Source of the DNA: an uncultured Williamsia sp.
GTDB lineage: Bacteria; Actinomycetota; Actinomycetes; Mycobacteriales; Mycobacteriaceae
DNA length: 64,000 nt
Direction of reading: 5' to 3'
NCBI RefSeq assembly: GCF_947494875.1
Contig: NZ_CANLWM010000010.1
Coordinates: forward strand, 1-64,000
Shown here piece by piece: positions 1 to 8,725 of this stretch. Under the pieces are notes generated by a model. That model was not told where the DNA came from and made no database searches. It saw only the letters and a program-made list of their open reading frames with translations. How positions within the stretch are numbered: the stretch's first letter is position 1; every line of letters starts with the position of its first letter. A program made the position numbers and the translations under genes.

Positions 1-24
1 CGGATACTTCCTCGGTGCCGGCAC
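1..24 (-). CDS. IS3-family transposase OrfA, first 8 codons only
   Basis: The frame begins with GTG at 24-22 and reads V(M)-P-A-P-R-K-Y-P to the window edge, the usual N-terminus of actinobacterial IS3-family OrfA proteins. A Shine-Dalgarno sequence GAGAGGA lies at 39-33, eight bases upstream. OrfA supplies the helix-turn-helix that binds the IS ends and is normally joined to OrfB by programmed frameshifting. Only the start is visible here. Confidence 0.65.
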
Positions 25-76
25 GAATCTGATCCTCTCGGGAAATCAGACCCTCCACCAGACCCGGGGCGATTCA
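1..76 (-). mobile_element. Left end of an IS3-family (IS6110-like) insertion sequence, running off the window
   Basis: Read on the minus strand from position 76, the sequence opens TGAATCGCCCCGGGTC, close to the IS3-family inverted-repeat start TGAACCGCCCCGG known from IS6110. About 50 bases in, an OrfA-type reading frame starts with a good ribosome binding site. The IS30 transposase homology on the other side stops exactly where this repeat begins, so the IS3 element appears to have inserted into the IS30 element. The rest of the element lies outside the window. The family call rests on the terminal sequence and the first OrfA residues. Confidence 0.75.
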
Positions 77-891
77 GTTCCGATCTGGGAGGTGCCGGCG
101 GCGCCGATGATGCAGTCACCTTCCCAATCGCCGGGCACGGCCCGATCCGCGACCTCGGGTGGGCGGTGGGCGATGAGCAACTCCCGGGGCACCAACCGTC
201 GACCGGTGTGGGCGATCCGCGGGGCCCGCGTCGTGCGCCCACTGCGCAGTGCGGCCTTGACCTGCTTTTTCATCTCCCCGCGCGGGAAGACGTAGAGGGT
301 TCGGTAGATCGCCTCGGGACTGATCCGCATCGCTTCATCATCCGGGTGGTCGATGCGGATCCGGATGCTGATCTGCTGCGGCGACCAATGCTGCGGCCCG
401 GACAACGCCTCCCACACATAGGCCCACAAACGTGGATTCGTTTCGAGTTTGCGCGCCTTGGGGCGTTGCCGGCGTTCGCTCGCGCGGCGATCCGCCAACC
501 CGGCCCGATACGCGCGGTGAACACCGGTGTTGCGGCGCAACTCGCGGCTGATCGTCGACGGCGCCCGCCCCAACTCCCGCGCGATCTGCCGCAACGGCAC
601 GCCCCGGGCGGTCTTCACCGCGATCTCGTCACGCTCATCGAGCGTCAGAAACCGAGACCGCCCATCAGCGTCGAGGAACGTGACCGGGTTCAGCTGGGTC
701 GGCGGCATCCCCCGATACTTGCGAATCAGGTTGTAACCCGACCGACGCGAGATCCCCGCCTGCCGGGTCGCCAACTCAACACTGAACCCCCGACGCCACA
801 ACTCGTAGAAACGCGCCACCCGCTCGACCGGCAACCGCCGACCACCCAAACCATGCGCCACCAACAACCCCTCACACTCGAGGTGTTGCAA
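77..891 (-). pseudogene. IS30-family transposase, 3' end cut off by an IS3-family insertion
   Basis: The product shows an N-terminal helix-turn-helix (LATRQAGISRRSGYNLIRKY), then the characteristic IS30 helix-turn-helix (IARELGRAPSTISRELRRN), then GDWEGD carrying the first catalytic aspartate of the DDE triad. Homology ends after SQIGT; the frame then reads through the IS3 inverted repeat to a stop at 46. The remaining D and E catalytic residues are missing, so the gene should be dead as a transposase. The TTG at 891 lies inside the probable left inverted repeat, so the original start is more likely further in (for example GTG at 861). Confidence 0.85.
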
Positions 892-905
892 CCACCCTTA
901 GACCC
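77..905 (-). mobile_element. Remnant of an IS30-family insertion sequence
   Basis: The remnant covers the truncated transposase and, at about 882-905 (minus strand TCTAAGGGTGGTTGCAACACC), a sequence resembling the outer inverted repeat of IS30 elements, which typically end in TGCAACACC. The other end is lost to the IS3 insertion at 76/77. The outer boundary at 905 is an estimate, because no partner repeat or target-site duplication is visible. Confidence 0.6.
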
Positions 906-920
906 CGCCCGGCGGGTTGT

Positions 921-956
921 GGCCCACTCGGCGGCCGGTTTCGGCCCACTCGGCGG
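921..956. repeat. Pair of 14-bp direct repeats next to the IS remnant
   Basis: GGCCCACTCGGCGG occurs at 921-934 and again at 943-956. Short spaced repeats of this kind are seen at IS21-type ends, so this may be a scar of an older element between the IS30 remnant and the mycolyltransferase gene. No transposase frame supports that. The stretch 906-979 holds nothing else I can recognise. Confidence 0.35.
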
Positions 957-979
957 GACGGGCGGGTGGTGCGCGGCGG

Positions 980-2032
980 TCAGGCGCCGATGGCGCGGCC
1001 GATCTGTGGCCAGGAGCGATGCAGCTGGTCCTGCCAGTAGAGCCACGAATGGGTGCCCTGCGGCGGGAAGTCCGCGGTGAACGGGATCCTCAGCGCGGTG
1101 AGGCGGTCGGCGAGCTGGTGTGTGCACTGGTTCACCGCGGCCTCGATGGGGCCTCCGAGGATGATCTGCTGGTCCAGGCTGGTGCCGGGCTGGATCGACT
1201 GCGGGTTGTCGTACTTGCCGGGCAGACCCGACGAGCTGGAGATCCACAGGCTCAGTCCGCGCAGCTTGGCGGCGTTGATGATCGCGTCGTGGTCACGCCA
1301 TCCCTGGCCGTTGTACGGGCCCCACATGTTCTCCGGGTTCGCGCCACCGCGGGAGGAGACGACGAGGCGGACGTAGGTCTGCCCTGCGGGACCCGCGGTC
1401 GACGCGCAGCCGCTGTAGGCGCCGACCGCCTGATAGACGCCCGGGTGCTCGATGCCGAGGTTCAGCACCGACGTCCCCGACGACGAGATCCCGGCGACGG
1501 CGTTCTTGCCCGATCCGTTCAGGGCCTTGTCGACGATGGGAGGCAGCTCGGTGCCGAGGAACGTCGACCACTTGTTGCGGCCGAGCACCGGGTCGTCGCG
1601 CTGCCAGTCGGTGTAGTAGGTGAACGCGCCGGCGTTGGGCGTCACGACGGTGACGTCCTTGTCGGCGAAGAACTGCACGACGTCGGTCTGCCGCTGCCAT
1701 GTCGCGGCGTCCTCGCCGCCGCCCGCACCGTTGAGCAGGTAGAAGACCGGTCGGGGCGTGCTGCGATCGCGCGGCAGGATCACCGACAGGGGGACGTCGC
1801 GGTTCATCGCGGCCGAGTGGACGGTGATGTCGAGCCGGCGGGCGTCGACACGCGTGACCTTCACCAACTCGGACCCGTCGGCGGACCGGGCGCCGGTGGC
1901 GGGCAGGCCCGGGTCGGCACTCGCGACGGCGGTCGGGGCCAGCAGACCGGCGACCAGGGCCGCGGTCATCACGACGCCCCGCGTCGCGCGGCGCAGGCGG
2001 CGGGCACCGCCCGGGGTGGTGGAAGTGAGCAC
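980..2032 (-). CDS. Secreted mycolyltransferase, antigen 85 family, divergent
   Basis: Antigen-85 enzymes transfer mycolic acids between trehalose monomycolate molecules or onto arabinogalactan outside the membrane. The 350-residue product has a basic N-terminus, a hydrophobic stretch at about residues 20-38 and a signal-peptidase-like AVASA site. An alpha/beta-hydrolase body follows with nucleophile motif GISSSG (Ser183), the family motif NMWGP, and the catalytic His near residue 328 in THSWLYWQDQLHRSWP. The nucleophile elbow differs from the usual GLSMAG, so acyl donor or acceptor may differ. GTG at 2032 was chosen because AAGGA lies at 2042-2038 and the signal peptide follows directly. The gene lies downstream of accA3 and the GNAT-like gene, next to an IS scar. 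Confidence 0.88.
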   Translation of the reverse strand: MLTSTTPGGARRLRRATRGVVMTAALVAGLLAPTAVASADPGLPATGARSADGSELVKVTRVDARRLDITVHSAAMNRDVPLSVILPRDRSTPRPVFYLLNGAGGGEDAATWQRQTDVVQFFADKDVTVVTPNAGAFTYYTDWQRDDPVLGRNKWSTFLGTELPPIVDKALNGSGKNAVAGISSSGTSVLNLGIEHPGVYQAVGAYSGCASTAGPAGQTYVRLVVSSRGGANPENMWGPYNGQGWRDHDAIINAAKLRGLSLWISSSSGLPGKYDNPQSIQPGTSLDQQIILGGPIEAAVNQCTHQLADRLTALRIPFTADFPPQGTHSWLYWQDQLHRSWPQIGRAIGA

Positions 2033-2114
2033 TGTCGTCCTTACTGTCACGAGAACCGCCCCCGCGGTCCGCGGTCGCCGATGCGACCCGCGTTCCGTTC
2101 GACCCGGCGAAACT

Positions 2115-2498
2115 CTACTCGACCACCCGCAGACCGAGCGCGCCGTCGGCGAAACGGCCGACAGCCGCGACTCCTGCGGCAAGCGCGTCGTGGGCACCAT
2201 CGGCGGGCGTCGTACCGGTGCTCAGACGCGCTGTGCCCGAGGCCTCGTCGGGGACGAGCACGACGAGCGCGACCATCTCACCGGTGGTGGGCACGCACAC
2301 CGCCCACGACAGCCTGGTGCCGCCACGCCATCCGTCGGCTGCCCGGGCGACGGCCTGGGCCGGTCCGTCGCCGTCGAGCACCGCGGCGTCGACGAGGGTC
2401 GCCAGCGCGGGTACGTCGGTCACACGCTCGTCGTCACGAAGGGCGCGCAGGTACCACGCACCCGCGTTGATCTCGACGGGGTCCATCGCCGCGCTCAC
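2115..2498 (-). CDS. Small GNAT-like protein, function unknown
   Basis: A 127-residue protein, rich in Ala and acidic residues, with a conserved-looking N-terminus (INAGAWYLRALRDDERVTD) of the type found on some actinobacterial acetyltransferase-like proteins. I cannot find a convincing acetyl-CoA-binding (R/Q-x-x-G-x-G/A) loop, so enzymatic activity is uncertain. It starts with GTG at 2498 (ATG at 2486 is an alternative) only 31 bp after the accA3 stop, so it is probably co-transcribed with accA3. No signal peptide or membrane segment is visible. Confidence 0.6.
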   Translation of the reverse strand: MSAAMDPVEINAGAWYLRALRDDERVTDVPALATLVDAAVLDGDGPAQAVARAADGWRGGTRLSWAVCVPTTGEMVALVVLVPDEASGTARLSTGTTPADGAHDALAAGVAAVGRFADGALGLRVVE

Positions 2499-2529
2499 GT
2501 CCGACGCCTCGGCGCCGGGCGCCGCGGTG

Positions 2530-4335
2530 TCACTTCAGTTCGAGCAGGACCGTGCCCTGGGTGACGGCCGAGCCGGGCTCGACGACGAGTCCGGTCACGA
2601 CACCGTCCTTGTGGGCGGTGACCGGGTTCTCCATCTTCATCGCCTCGAGGACGACGACGAGCTCACCGGCGGAGACCTCCTGGCCCTCGGTCACCGCGAC
2701 CTTCACGACGGTGCCCTGCATCGGCGCGGCGATCGCGTCGCCGGACACGGCGGTGTTGCCGCCCTTGGCGCGGGTCCGTGCCTTCGGCTTCTTGCGCTGC
2801 ACACCGGCCGCGTGGCCACCGCCACCGCCGTTGGTGCTCGCGAGGGCGAGGTCACCGGGCAGCGACACCTCGACCCGCCGGCCGCCGACCTCGACGACGA
2901 CGGTCTGCCGCGGTGTGGCGTCGTCCTCCTCGATGGGCTGCGCGCCGGTGTAGGGCTCGATCGGGTTGTCCCAGTCGGTCTCGATCCACTTCGTGTAGAC
3001 CTCGAAGCCGTTCTCGTCGCCGATGAACGCCGGGTTGGACACGATGTGCCGGTGGAACGGGAGGACGGTGGCCAGGCCCTCGACCTCGAACTCGGCGAGC
3101 GCGCGCCGCGACCGCTCGAGCGCCTGCTCCCGGTTCTCGCCGGTGACGATGAGCTTGGCGAGCATCGAGTCGAACTGACCGCCGATGACGTCGCCGGCAC
3201 GGACGCCGGAGTCGACGCGGACGCCGGGGCCGGTGGGCTCCTTGTAGACGGTGACCGGGCCGGGGGCGGGCAGGAAATTACGGCCCGCGTCCTCGCCGTT
3301 GATGCGGAACTCGAAGGAGTGCCCGCGCGGCGTCGGGTCCTCGGTGATCTCCAGAGGCAGGCCCGCCGCGATGCGGAACTGCTGGCGAACCAGGTCGAGG
3401 CCGGAGGTCTCCTCGGTGACGGGGTGTTCCACCTGCAGGCGGGTGTTCACCTCGAGGAACGAGACGAGACCATCGCTGCCGACGAGGAACTCGACGGTGC
3501 CGGCGCCGTAGTAGCCCGCCTCACGGCAGATGGCCTTGGCCGAGGAGTGGATCTTCTCGCGCTGTTCCGGGGTGAGGAACGGCGCGGGCGCCTCCTCGAC
3601 GAGCTTCTGGAAGCGACGCTGCAGCGAGCAGTCGCGGGTGCCGGCGACGACGACGTTGCCGTGCTGGTCGGCGATGACCTGCGCCTCGACGTGGCGCGCC
3701 TTGTCGAGGTAGCGCTCGACGAAGCACTCGCCGCGACCGAACGCGGAGACGGCCTCGCGGGTCGCGGACTCGAACAGCTCGGGGATCTCCTCGAGGGTGT
3801 ACGCGACCTTCATGCCGCGCCCGCCGCCACCGAACGCCGCCTTGATCGCGACGGGCACGCCGTGCTCCTTCGCGAACGCGACGACCTCGTCGGCGTTGGC
3901 GGCGGGATCCTTGGTGCCCGGCGCCATCGGGGCGTTCGCCTTCAGGGCGATGTGCCGCGCGGTGACCTTGTCGCCGAGGTCGCGGATGGACTGCGGGGAC
4001 GGGCCGATCCAGGTGATCCCGGCGTCGATGACGGCCTGGGCGAACTCGGCGTTCTCCGAGAGGAAGCCGTAGCCGGGGTGGATCGCGTCGGCGCCGGACT
4101 TCTCGGCGGCCTCGATGATCTTCGGGATGTTGAGGTACGACTCGGCCGAGGTCTGGCCGCCGAGCGCGAACGCCTCGTCGGCGAGCTGCACGAAGATCGC
4201 GTCGGCGTCGGGCTCGGCGTACACGGCCACACTGCTCAGACCGGCGTCGCGTGCTGCGCGGATGACGCGCACGGCGATCTCACCGCGGTTCGCGACGAGG
4301 ACTTTCGAGAGCACCGAACTGGCGTGACTGGGCAC
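2530..4335 (-). CDS. accA3: Acyl-CoA carboxylase alpha chain (biotin carboxylase plus biotin carrier), AccA3
   Basis: It ATP-dependently carboxylates its own biotin and passes the carboxyl group to AccD-type beta chains, making malonyl-, methylmalonyl- or long-chain carboxyacyl-CoA for fatty and mycolic acids. The 601-residue chain has the biotin carboxylase N-domain ([13 protein letters not shown]), the ATP-grasp glycine loop [10 protein letters not shown] near residue 170, the [14 protein letters not shown] motif, a Gly-rich linker, and a biotinyl domain with EAMKM (Lys about 567). The start is GTG at 4335 with AGGAG five bases upstream. It corresponds to M. tuberculosis Rv3285. Its partners accD5 and accE5 lie at 31.5-33.4 kb, separated from it by the acyltransferase island. 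Confidence 0.97.
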   Translation of the reverse strand: MPSHASSVLSKVLVANRGEIAVRVIRAARDAGLSSVAVYAEPDADAIFVQLADEAFALGGQTSAESYLNIPKIIEAAEKSGADAIHPGYGFLSENAEFAQAVIDAGITWIGPSPQSIRDLGDKVTARHIALKANAPMAPGTKDPAANADEVVAFAKEHGVPVAIKAAFGGGGRGMKVAYTLEEIPELFESATREAVSAFGRGECFVERYLDKARHVEAQVIADQHGNVVVAGTRDCSLQRRFQKLVEEAPAPFLTPEQREKIHSSAKAICREAGYYGAGTVEFLVGSDGLVSFLEVNTRLQVEHPVTEETSGLDLVRQQFRIAAGLPLEITEDPTPRGHSFEFRINGEDAGRNFLPAPGPVTVYKEPTGPGVRVDSGVRAGDVIGGQFDSMLAKLIVTGENREQALERSRRALAEFEVEGLATVLPFHRHIVSNPAFIGDENGFEVYTKWIETDWDNPIEPYTGAQPIEEDDATPRQTVVVEVGGRRVEVSLPGDLALASTNGGGGGHAAGVQRKKPKARTRAKGGNTAVSGDAIAAPMQGTVVKVAVTEGQEVSAGELVVVLEAMKMENPVTAHKDGVVTGLVVEPGSAVTQGTVLLELK

Positions 4336-4459
4336 TTCGTCTCCTGTGTGTGCGGCGAACGGATGGGGGTACGCGCACCGTGGTCCGCGATCCCGACCAG
4401 CACCCTAACGCACCGAGCGATTGATCGGTCGACTGGTCGTCGCCGGGGTGTGCGACGTC

Positions 4460-5878
4460 CTACGTGGTCGGTGCGAACGTGCTGCGATCTCCCACCGCGC
4501 GCACGATCTCGCTGAACCGCACCAGGAATGCGCTCACCTCGGCATGCATCGGACCGGTTGCCGGGAAGCGGGCGGAGATACGGACACCGGACGGTGTCCG
4601 GTTCACCCAGATGTAGACCTCGTCCGACGAGTAGTTGTGACTGCGCAGCACGCGCGCCCCGCCCGCGTCGGCGGCGCCGGCGTCGGGCGCGTGGCGGGTG
4701 TCGATGAACGAGACGACGAACGACGGGGCGCCGCCGTAGCCGAGGAGCTCGGTGACCCGCAGGAGCGGGACGTCGGCGGCCACCCGGGTCGTGCGCAGCG
4801 CCCGCGTGGCCCGCTCGACGATCGCGGTGAACGATCCGGTCCCGGAGGAGTCGACGGCCACGGGTGTGACCGAGACGAACCAGCCCAGGGCGCCGAGCCA
4901 CGGCCCCTCGGTGCGGGTGTGGCGTGGGGTGATGCACCGGAAGACGTCGCCGCCGCCGCGTTCGCGGTAGGCGACGGCCAGGGCGGCGACGATGCCGGCG
5001 AACAGCGATCCCCCCGCCGCCCGGCAGACGGCGGTGAACCGGTTCGCGGCGTCGTCGTCGAGCAGCTCCACCGTGACCGACGACTGGGGTGGGCCCGAGT
5101 CGACGGCCGAGACGGTGCTCTCGGACTCGACGGGGTCCGCCAGGTCGAAGCGGGGCATGTGGTGGTCGTTCGCGTCGAGGTAGTCCGCCCAGGCGCGTAC
5201 CGCCGGGTGGTCGGCGTCGACGAGGTCGGCCGACCGTCGCTCCTGCGCGCTGAAGTCCACGTAGCTGCCCACCGGCGTCAGCTGCGGCTCCCGACGTTCC
5301 CGCGCCGCGTGGTACAGCTCGGTGAGCTCGTGCTGGGCGAGGATGAGGGAGTACCCGTCGAGCAGGGAGTGATCCCCGGCGAAGAGGAGCGTGAACGTCC
5401 GCTCCCGCGCCACCGTCGCGAACAGGTAGGCGGGCCACTGCAGGGGTGCGGTGGCCCGGTCGAACGAGCCGGCGAGCTGGTCGAGCAGAGGACCCGCCTC
5501 GGCGTACCAGCCGACGCGACCCATCTTCAGCCGCACCGATCCGGGTGGCGTCGTGAGCCGTTGCAGCCCTGCGTGTTTCACCACGACGTGGCTGCGCAGC
5601 ACCTCGTGTCGGTCGATCCACCGCGTCAGCGCGGTGCGGATCGCCGGCACCGACATCGGCTCGTCGAACTCGATCGCCAGGCCCAGCCACGACTCCCGGC
5701 CGCCCTCGCGGCCGGTCTTCCAGCGGTGCTCCAGCGCCGCGCGCAGGTGCACCTCGTGGTTGTGCGACGTCGAGCGGGAGTCGTTCTCCCAGTGCGCGAA
5801 ACCGCCGACCGTCGACGGCGACCACTCGACCAGACCTCCGGGCGCGACCGGCTGGTCCATCATCTGGATGAACTTCAT
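4460..5878 (-). CDS. PapA-type acyltransferase inserted between accA3 and the sufE-like gene
   Basis: A 472-residue protein of the polyketide-associated/condensation-like acyltransferase superfamily, which esterifies hydroxyls of lipids or sugars with acyl-CoA or carrier-bound acyl groups. The general-base motif is HSLLDG (His170, Asp174). The C-terminal half has the VVSFIDTR stretch and SSDEVYIWVNR, both shared with the island paralogues. It is closest to the A-type proteins (10250-11758 and 19081-20589), sharing GxxxEWxP near the N-terminus and SSDEVY near the C-terminus. It lies 25 bp downstream of sufE-like in the same direction, so probably at the end of the sseA operon. No PapA sits at this place in M. 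tuberculosis. Substrate unknown. Confidence 0.85.
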   Translation of the reverse strand: MKFIQMMDQPVAPGGLVEWSPSTVGGFAHWENDSRSTSHNHEVHLRAALEHRWKTGREGGRESWLGLAIEFDEPMSVPAIRTALTRWIDRHEVLRSHVVVKHAGLQRLTTPPGSVRLKMGRVGWYAEAGPLLDQLAGSFDRATAPLQWPAYLFATVARERTFTLLFAGDHSLLDGYSLILAQHELTELYHAARERREPQLTPVGSYVDFSAQERRSADLVDADHPAVRAWADYLDANDHHMPRFDLADPVESESTVSAVDSGPPQSSVTVELLDDDAANRFTAVCRAAGGSLFAGIVAALAVAYRERGGGDVFRCITPRHTRTEGPWLGALGWFVSVTPVAVDSSGTGSFTAIVERATRALRTTRVAADVPLLRVTELLGYGGAPSFVVSFIDTRHAPDAGAADAGGARVLRSHNYSSDEVYIWVNRTPSGVRISARFPATGPMHAEVSAFLVRFSEIVRAVGDRSTFAPTT

Positions 5879-5903
5879 CGCCGCACCGACCGATTCGCCG
5901 CGG

Positions 5904-6326
5904 TCAGCCGCGGGCCCGGGTGATCTGCGTCTTGACGCGGGCGAGCATGCCCGCCATCCCGCGCAGACGCAGCGGGCTCACCACCGACGCCAGACCGAGG
6001 TCGTCGTAGAAGTCCGGTGGCACGGCCAGGATCTCGTCGGCCGACGCGCCGTCGAGACCCTGGTGCAGGATCGACGCGAACCCACGGGTGGTCGGGGCCT
6101 CGGGCGGCGCGCTGAAGTGCAGCCGCACCGCGTCGGGGTCGGAGGCGTCGACGGACAGGAACACCGGCGACTGGCACTCCGGCACCGGCTCCATCGCGTC
6201 GGTGCGCAGATCCTCCGGGAGGTCCGGCAGGTCGCCGGCGAACTCGAGCAGCAGCGTCACGCGGTCGGACTCGCCGAGGGCACCGAAGTCGTCGACGATC
6301 TCCGCCAACGCGGCCGGCAGTGTCAC
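5904..6326 (-). CDS. SufE-like sulfur-acceptor protein, partner of SseA
   Basis: A 140-residue SufE-fold protein. SufE proteins accept persulfide sulfur on a conserved cysteine and hand it to cysteine desulfurase or scaffold partners; here the candidate is Cys51 in [10 protein letters not shown]. The start is GTG at 6326, overlapping the sseA stop by 4 nt (GTGA). A longer upstream frame exists but lies entirely inside sseA. It corresponds to M. tuberculosis Rv3284, which also neighbours sseA, and translational coupling suggests the two act together. Confidence 0.88.
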   Translation of the reverse strand: MTLPAALAEIVDDFGALGESDRVTLLLEFAGDLPDLPEDLRTDAMEPVPECQSPVFLSVDASDPDAVRLHFSAPPEAPTTRGFASILHQGLDGASADEILAVPPDFYDDLGLASVVSPLRLRGMAGMLARVKTQITRARG

Positions 6327-7207
6327 GGCGTACCGGGCTCGTCGCCGGTGGCGATCGGTGCACGTACGGCGTTGCCCCACTCGGTCCACGATCCGTCGTA
6401 GTTGCGCACCCGACCGAAACCGAGCAGGTGCGTCAGGACGAACCAGGTGTGCGACGAGCGCTCGCCGATACGGCAGTACGCGATGGTCGGGGTGTCCGGC
6501 GACAGGTCACCGTAGATCTCGTCGAGCTCCGCCCGATTGCGGAACCGACCGTCCGGCGCCGCCGACTTCGCCCACGGGATGGACAGCGCGGTCGGGATGT
6601 GGCCACCCCGCAGGGCGCCCTCCTGCGGATAGTCCGGCATGTGGGTGCGCTCGCCGGTGTACTCCTGCGGCGAGCGCACGTCGACGAGCGGTTCGGTGCC
6701 GATCGCGCTGCGCACCTCGTCGGCGAACGCGCGGATCAGGGAGTCGTCGCGCTCGACGACGGGGTAGTCCGACCGGGGGTACTCGGGCACGTCGTAGGAG
6801 GTCTCCCGGTCCTCGGCGAACCACGCCTGCCGACCGCCGTCGAGCAGGCGGACGTCGGCGTGCCCGAACAGGGTGAACACCCACAGCGCGTAGGCGGCCC
6901 ACCAGTTGCTCTTGTCGCCGTAGACGACGATGGTGTCGTCGCGCCGGATCCCCTTGCTGCGCATGAGTTCCGCGAACGCCTCGCCGTCGATGTAGTCGCG
7001 GGTCACCGGGTCGTTGAGGTGCAGGTGCCAGTCGATCTTCTGCGCGGTCGGGATGTGTCCGATGTCGTAGAGGAGGACGTCCTCGTCGGACTCGACCACC
7101 TTGAGGCCCTCGGCGCCGAGGTTCGCGCTCAGCCACTCCGTGCTCACCAGCCGTTCGGGATGGGCGTAGGCGGCGAAGGCGGGGTTCGGATCGGTCGGGA
7201 CGGTCAC
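6323..7207 (-). CDS. sseA: Thiosulfate/3-mercaptopyruvate sulfurtransferase SseA
   Basis: A two-domain rhodanese of 294 residues. It transfers sulfane sulfur from thiosulfate or 3-mercaptopyruvate to a thiophilic acceptor. The N-terminal inactive rhodanese domain ends near residue 130. The C-terminal domain carries the active-site loop CRIGERSS with Cys245, preceded by the family motif GHIPTA. The chosen start is GTG at 7207 with GGAG about seven bases upstream; a longer frame to 7249 adds a Pro-rich stretch that looks non-coding. It corresponds to Rv3283. In the conserved order maf lies directly upstream, but here the acyltransferase island intervenes. Confidence 0.93.
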   Translation of the reverse strand: MTVPTDPNPAFAAYAHPERLVSTEWLSANLGAEGLKVVESDEDVLLYDIGHIPTAQKIDWHLHLNDPVTRDYIDGEAFAELMRSKGIRRDDTIVVYGDKSNWWAAYALWVFTLFGHADVRLLDGGRQAWFAEDRETSYDVPEYPRSDYPVVERDDSLIRAFADEVRSAIGTEPLVDVRSPQEYTGERTHMPDYPQEGALRGGHIPTALSIPWAKSAAPDGRFRNRAELDEIYGDLSPDTPTIAYCRIGERSSHTWFVLTHLLGFGRVRNYDGSWTEWGNAVRAPIATGDEPGTP

Positions 7208-7336
7208 TGCGGGCTCCGTGGGTCGTGGACGGGCCGGCGAGAGTGCCACCGGCGGTACGGGGTCGCCCGCCGCGGGCTCACGGGCTCGGCGGAGGCGACC
7301 GTAGACAGCGTAGTGCGGGGTCGGCCCGATGCGGCG

Positions 7337-8725
7337 TCATCCCGACGCGGGTCCGCTCGACAGGCGCGCCGTGATCGCGACGACCGCGTCGAGGAACCGT
7401 CCGACGACGCGGTGTGCGGCGGGCGTGTCGGGGAGGCGGGTCCGCAGGGCCAGCCCCTCTTCCGTGCGCGAGATCCAGATCTGGACGTCGTCGGCCCGCG
7501 TGACGTTGGAGATGTGGTGGGCGTCGAGGCCGGTGTGGTGCGCCGCGCCGGGCAGGCGTCGGTAGTCGACGTAGGACACCATGAACACGTCCGACCGGAC
7601 GAAGGTGAGGCCGCCGACGGCGTCGACGACCGCTCCGATGGGGATGGCGCCGAGTCCGACCGCGGCCCGCAGGTCCGTGCCGGTCGCGGCCACGGTGTCG
7701 GCGAGGTCGCGGTGTGCCCGGACCGTCAGTGGGGCGTTCGTCGTGAACCACCCGACCGCCGTCTCGCGGCGGGCTGCGCGGCGGGTGTGCATGGGGAACA
7801 GCAGCGACAGCTCGTCGCCCAGTCCGACGTCCCGTGCGGCGTGGGCCATCGCAGCCAGGACACCGGCGAACGTCGACCCGCCGAGCGCGCGGCACGCCGC
7901 GTCGACACGGTCGGCGGCGGTGGCGTCGGCGAGCCCGCGCAGGTCCACGGCCTGGGGGGCAGTCGCGCCCGGCTCGAGCCCGAGGTCTCCGGGGAAGGAC
8001 GGCGGGGTGTTGCCGTGGCGGGCGAAGAACGTGCGCCAGTCGTCCATCGCGGGGAGGGCGGCGTGGTCGCGGTCGTCGTCGGCCTCCTCCGCGCAGTGCG
8101 CCAGGAAACTGCCGACCGGACCGAGGCGAGCCGGGTCGAAAGCGCCCGGCTCGCAGCGGTAGCCCTCGTAGAGCATCCGCAGGTCGTCGACGACGACGGC
8201 GATGGACCACGCATCGACGTGGGCGTGGTCGAAGCCGCACAGGACCGTGGAGCGGTCGAGACGGTCGACGGCGGCGAAGAAGTGGTCGGGCTCGCCGAGC
8301 GGGGTGCACGCATCGGCGAGCAGGTGACGCACGGTGGCACGGGCGTCGTCCGACGTGGTGGTCTCGATCGGTGGGTCGGGGAGCAGTCGCATCCGACGTA
8401 CGTCGTGGACGCGGCGCACGATCTCGACGCCGCCGTCCGGGTCGTCGCGCGCGACGAACCCGCACCGCAGCGTGTCGTGGCGTTCGACCAGCGCGGTGAA
8501 CGCCCGTTCGAGGGCCTTGTGGTCCAGGGGGCCGTCGACGTCGAAAGCGCCGGCCAGGAACACCGTCTCGCCGGGCGGGGCCGTGCGCGCCCCGGCGAGG
8601 TGGAAGCGCTGGTTGAACGACGGCGGCACCGACGAGGTCACCCACGGGGCGTCGGTCAGGTCGACACGCCAGCGGGTGATCGGCCCGGGACGGGGGGTGA
8701 ACCGGTCAATCGTCGTGACCCGCAC
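7337..8725 (-). CDS. PapA-type acyltransferase, C-type of triplet 1
   Basis: A 462-residue condensation-like acyltransferase. The catalytic histidine motif is HAHVDA (His167, Asp171), with alanine where most relatives have glycine. The C-terminal half has DVFMVSYVDYRR and ADDVQIWISR. It is clearly paralogous to 16280-17632 (HCYVDA, DVFMVSYLDYRR, ADDLQLWFWR) and occupies the same place in its triplet. GTG at 8725 was chosen because VRVTTIDRF...PITRW aligns with the paralogue start. That start overlaps the upstream B-type gene by 20 nt, so translation is likely coupled. Acyl donor and acceptor are unknown; role in glycolipid acylation is inferred from context. Confidence 0.83.
   Translation of the reverse strand: MRVTTIDRFTPRPGPITRWRVDLTDAPWVTSSVPPSFNQRFHLAGARTAPPGETVFLAGAFDVDGPLDHKALERAFTALVERHDTLRCGFVARDDPDGGVEIVRRVHDVRRMRLLPDPPIETTTSDDARATVRHLLADACTPLGEPDHFFAAVDRLDRSTVLCGFDHAHVDAWSIAVVVDDLRMLYEGYRCEPGAFDPARLGPVGSFLAHCAEEADDDRDHAALPAMDDWRTFFARHGNTPPSFPGDLGLEPGATAPQAVDLRGLADATAADRVDAACRALGGSTFAGVLAAMAHAARDVGLGDELSLLFPMHTRRAARRETAVGWFTTNAPLTVRAHRDLADTVAATGTDLRAAVGLGAIPIGAVVDAVGGLTFVRSDVFMVSYVDYRRLPGAAHHTGLDAHHISNVTRADDVQIWISRTEEGLALRTRLPDTPAAHRVVGRFLDAVVAITARLSSGPASG

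Noticed and set aside
921-956. Terminal repeats of a complete IS21-type element
   Set aside because: Only two 14-bp copies, no IstA/IstB frame nearby; kept only as a possible scar.
2218-4515. Long open frame (765 codons) on the plus strand opposite accA3
   Set aside because: accA3 on the minus strand is unmistakable; this frame has a Leu/Asp/Gly-rich, domain-free translation.
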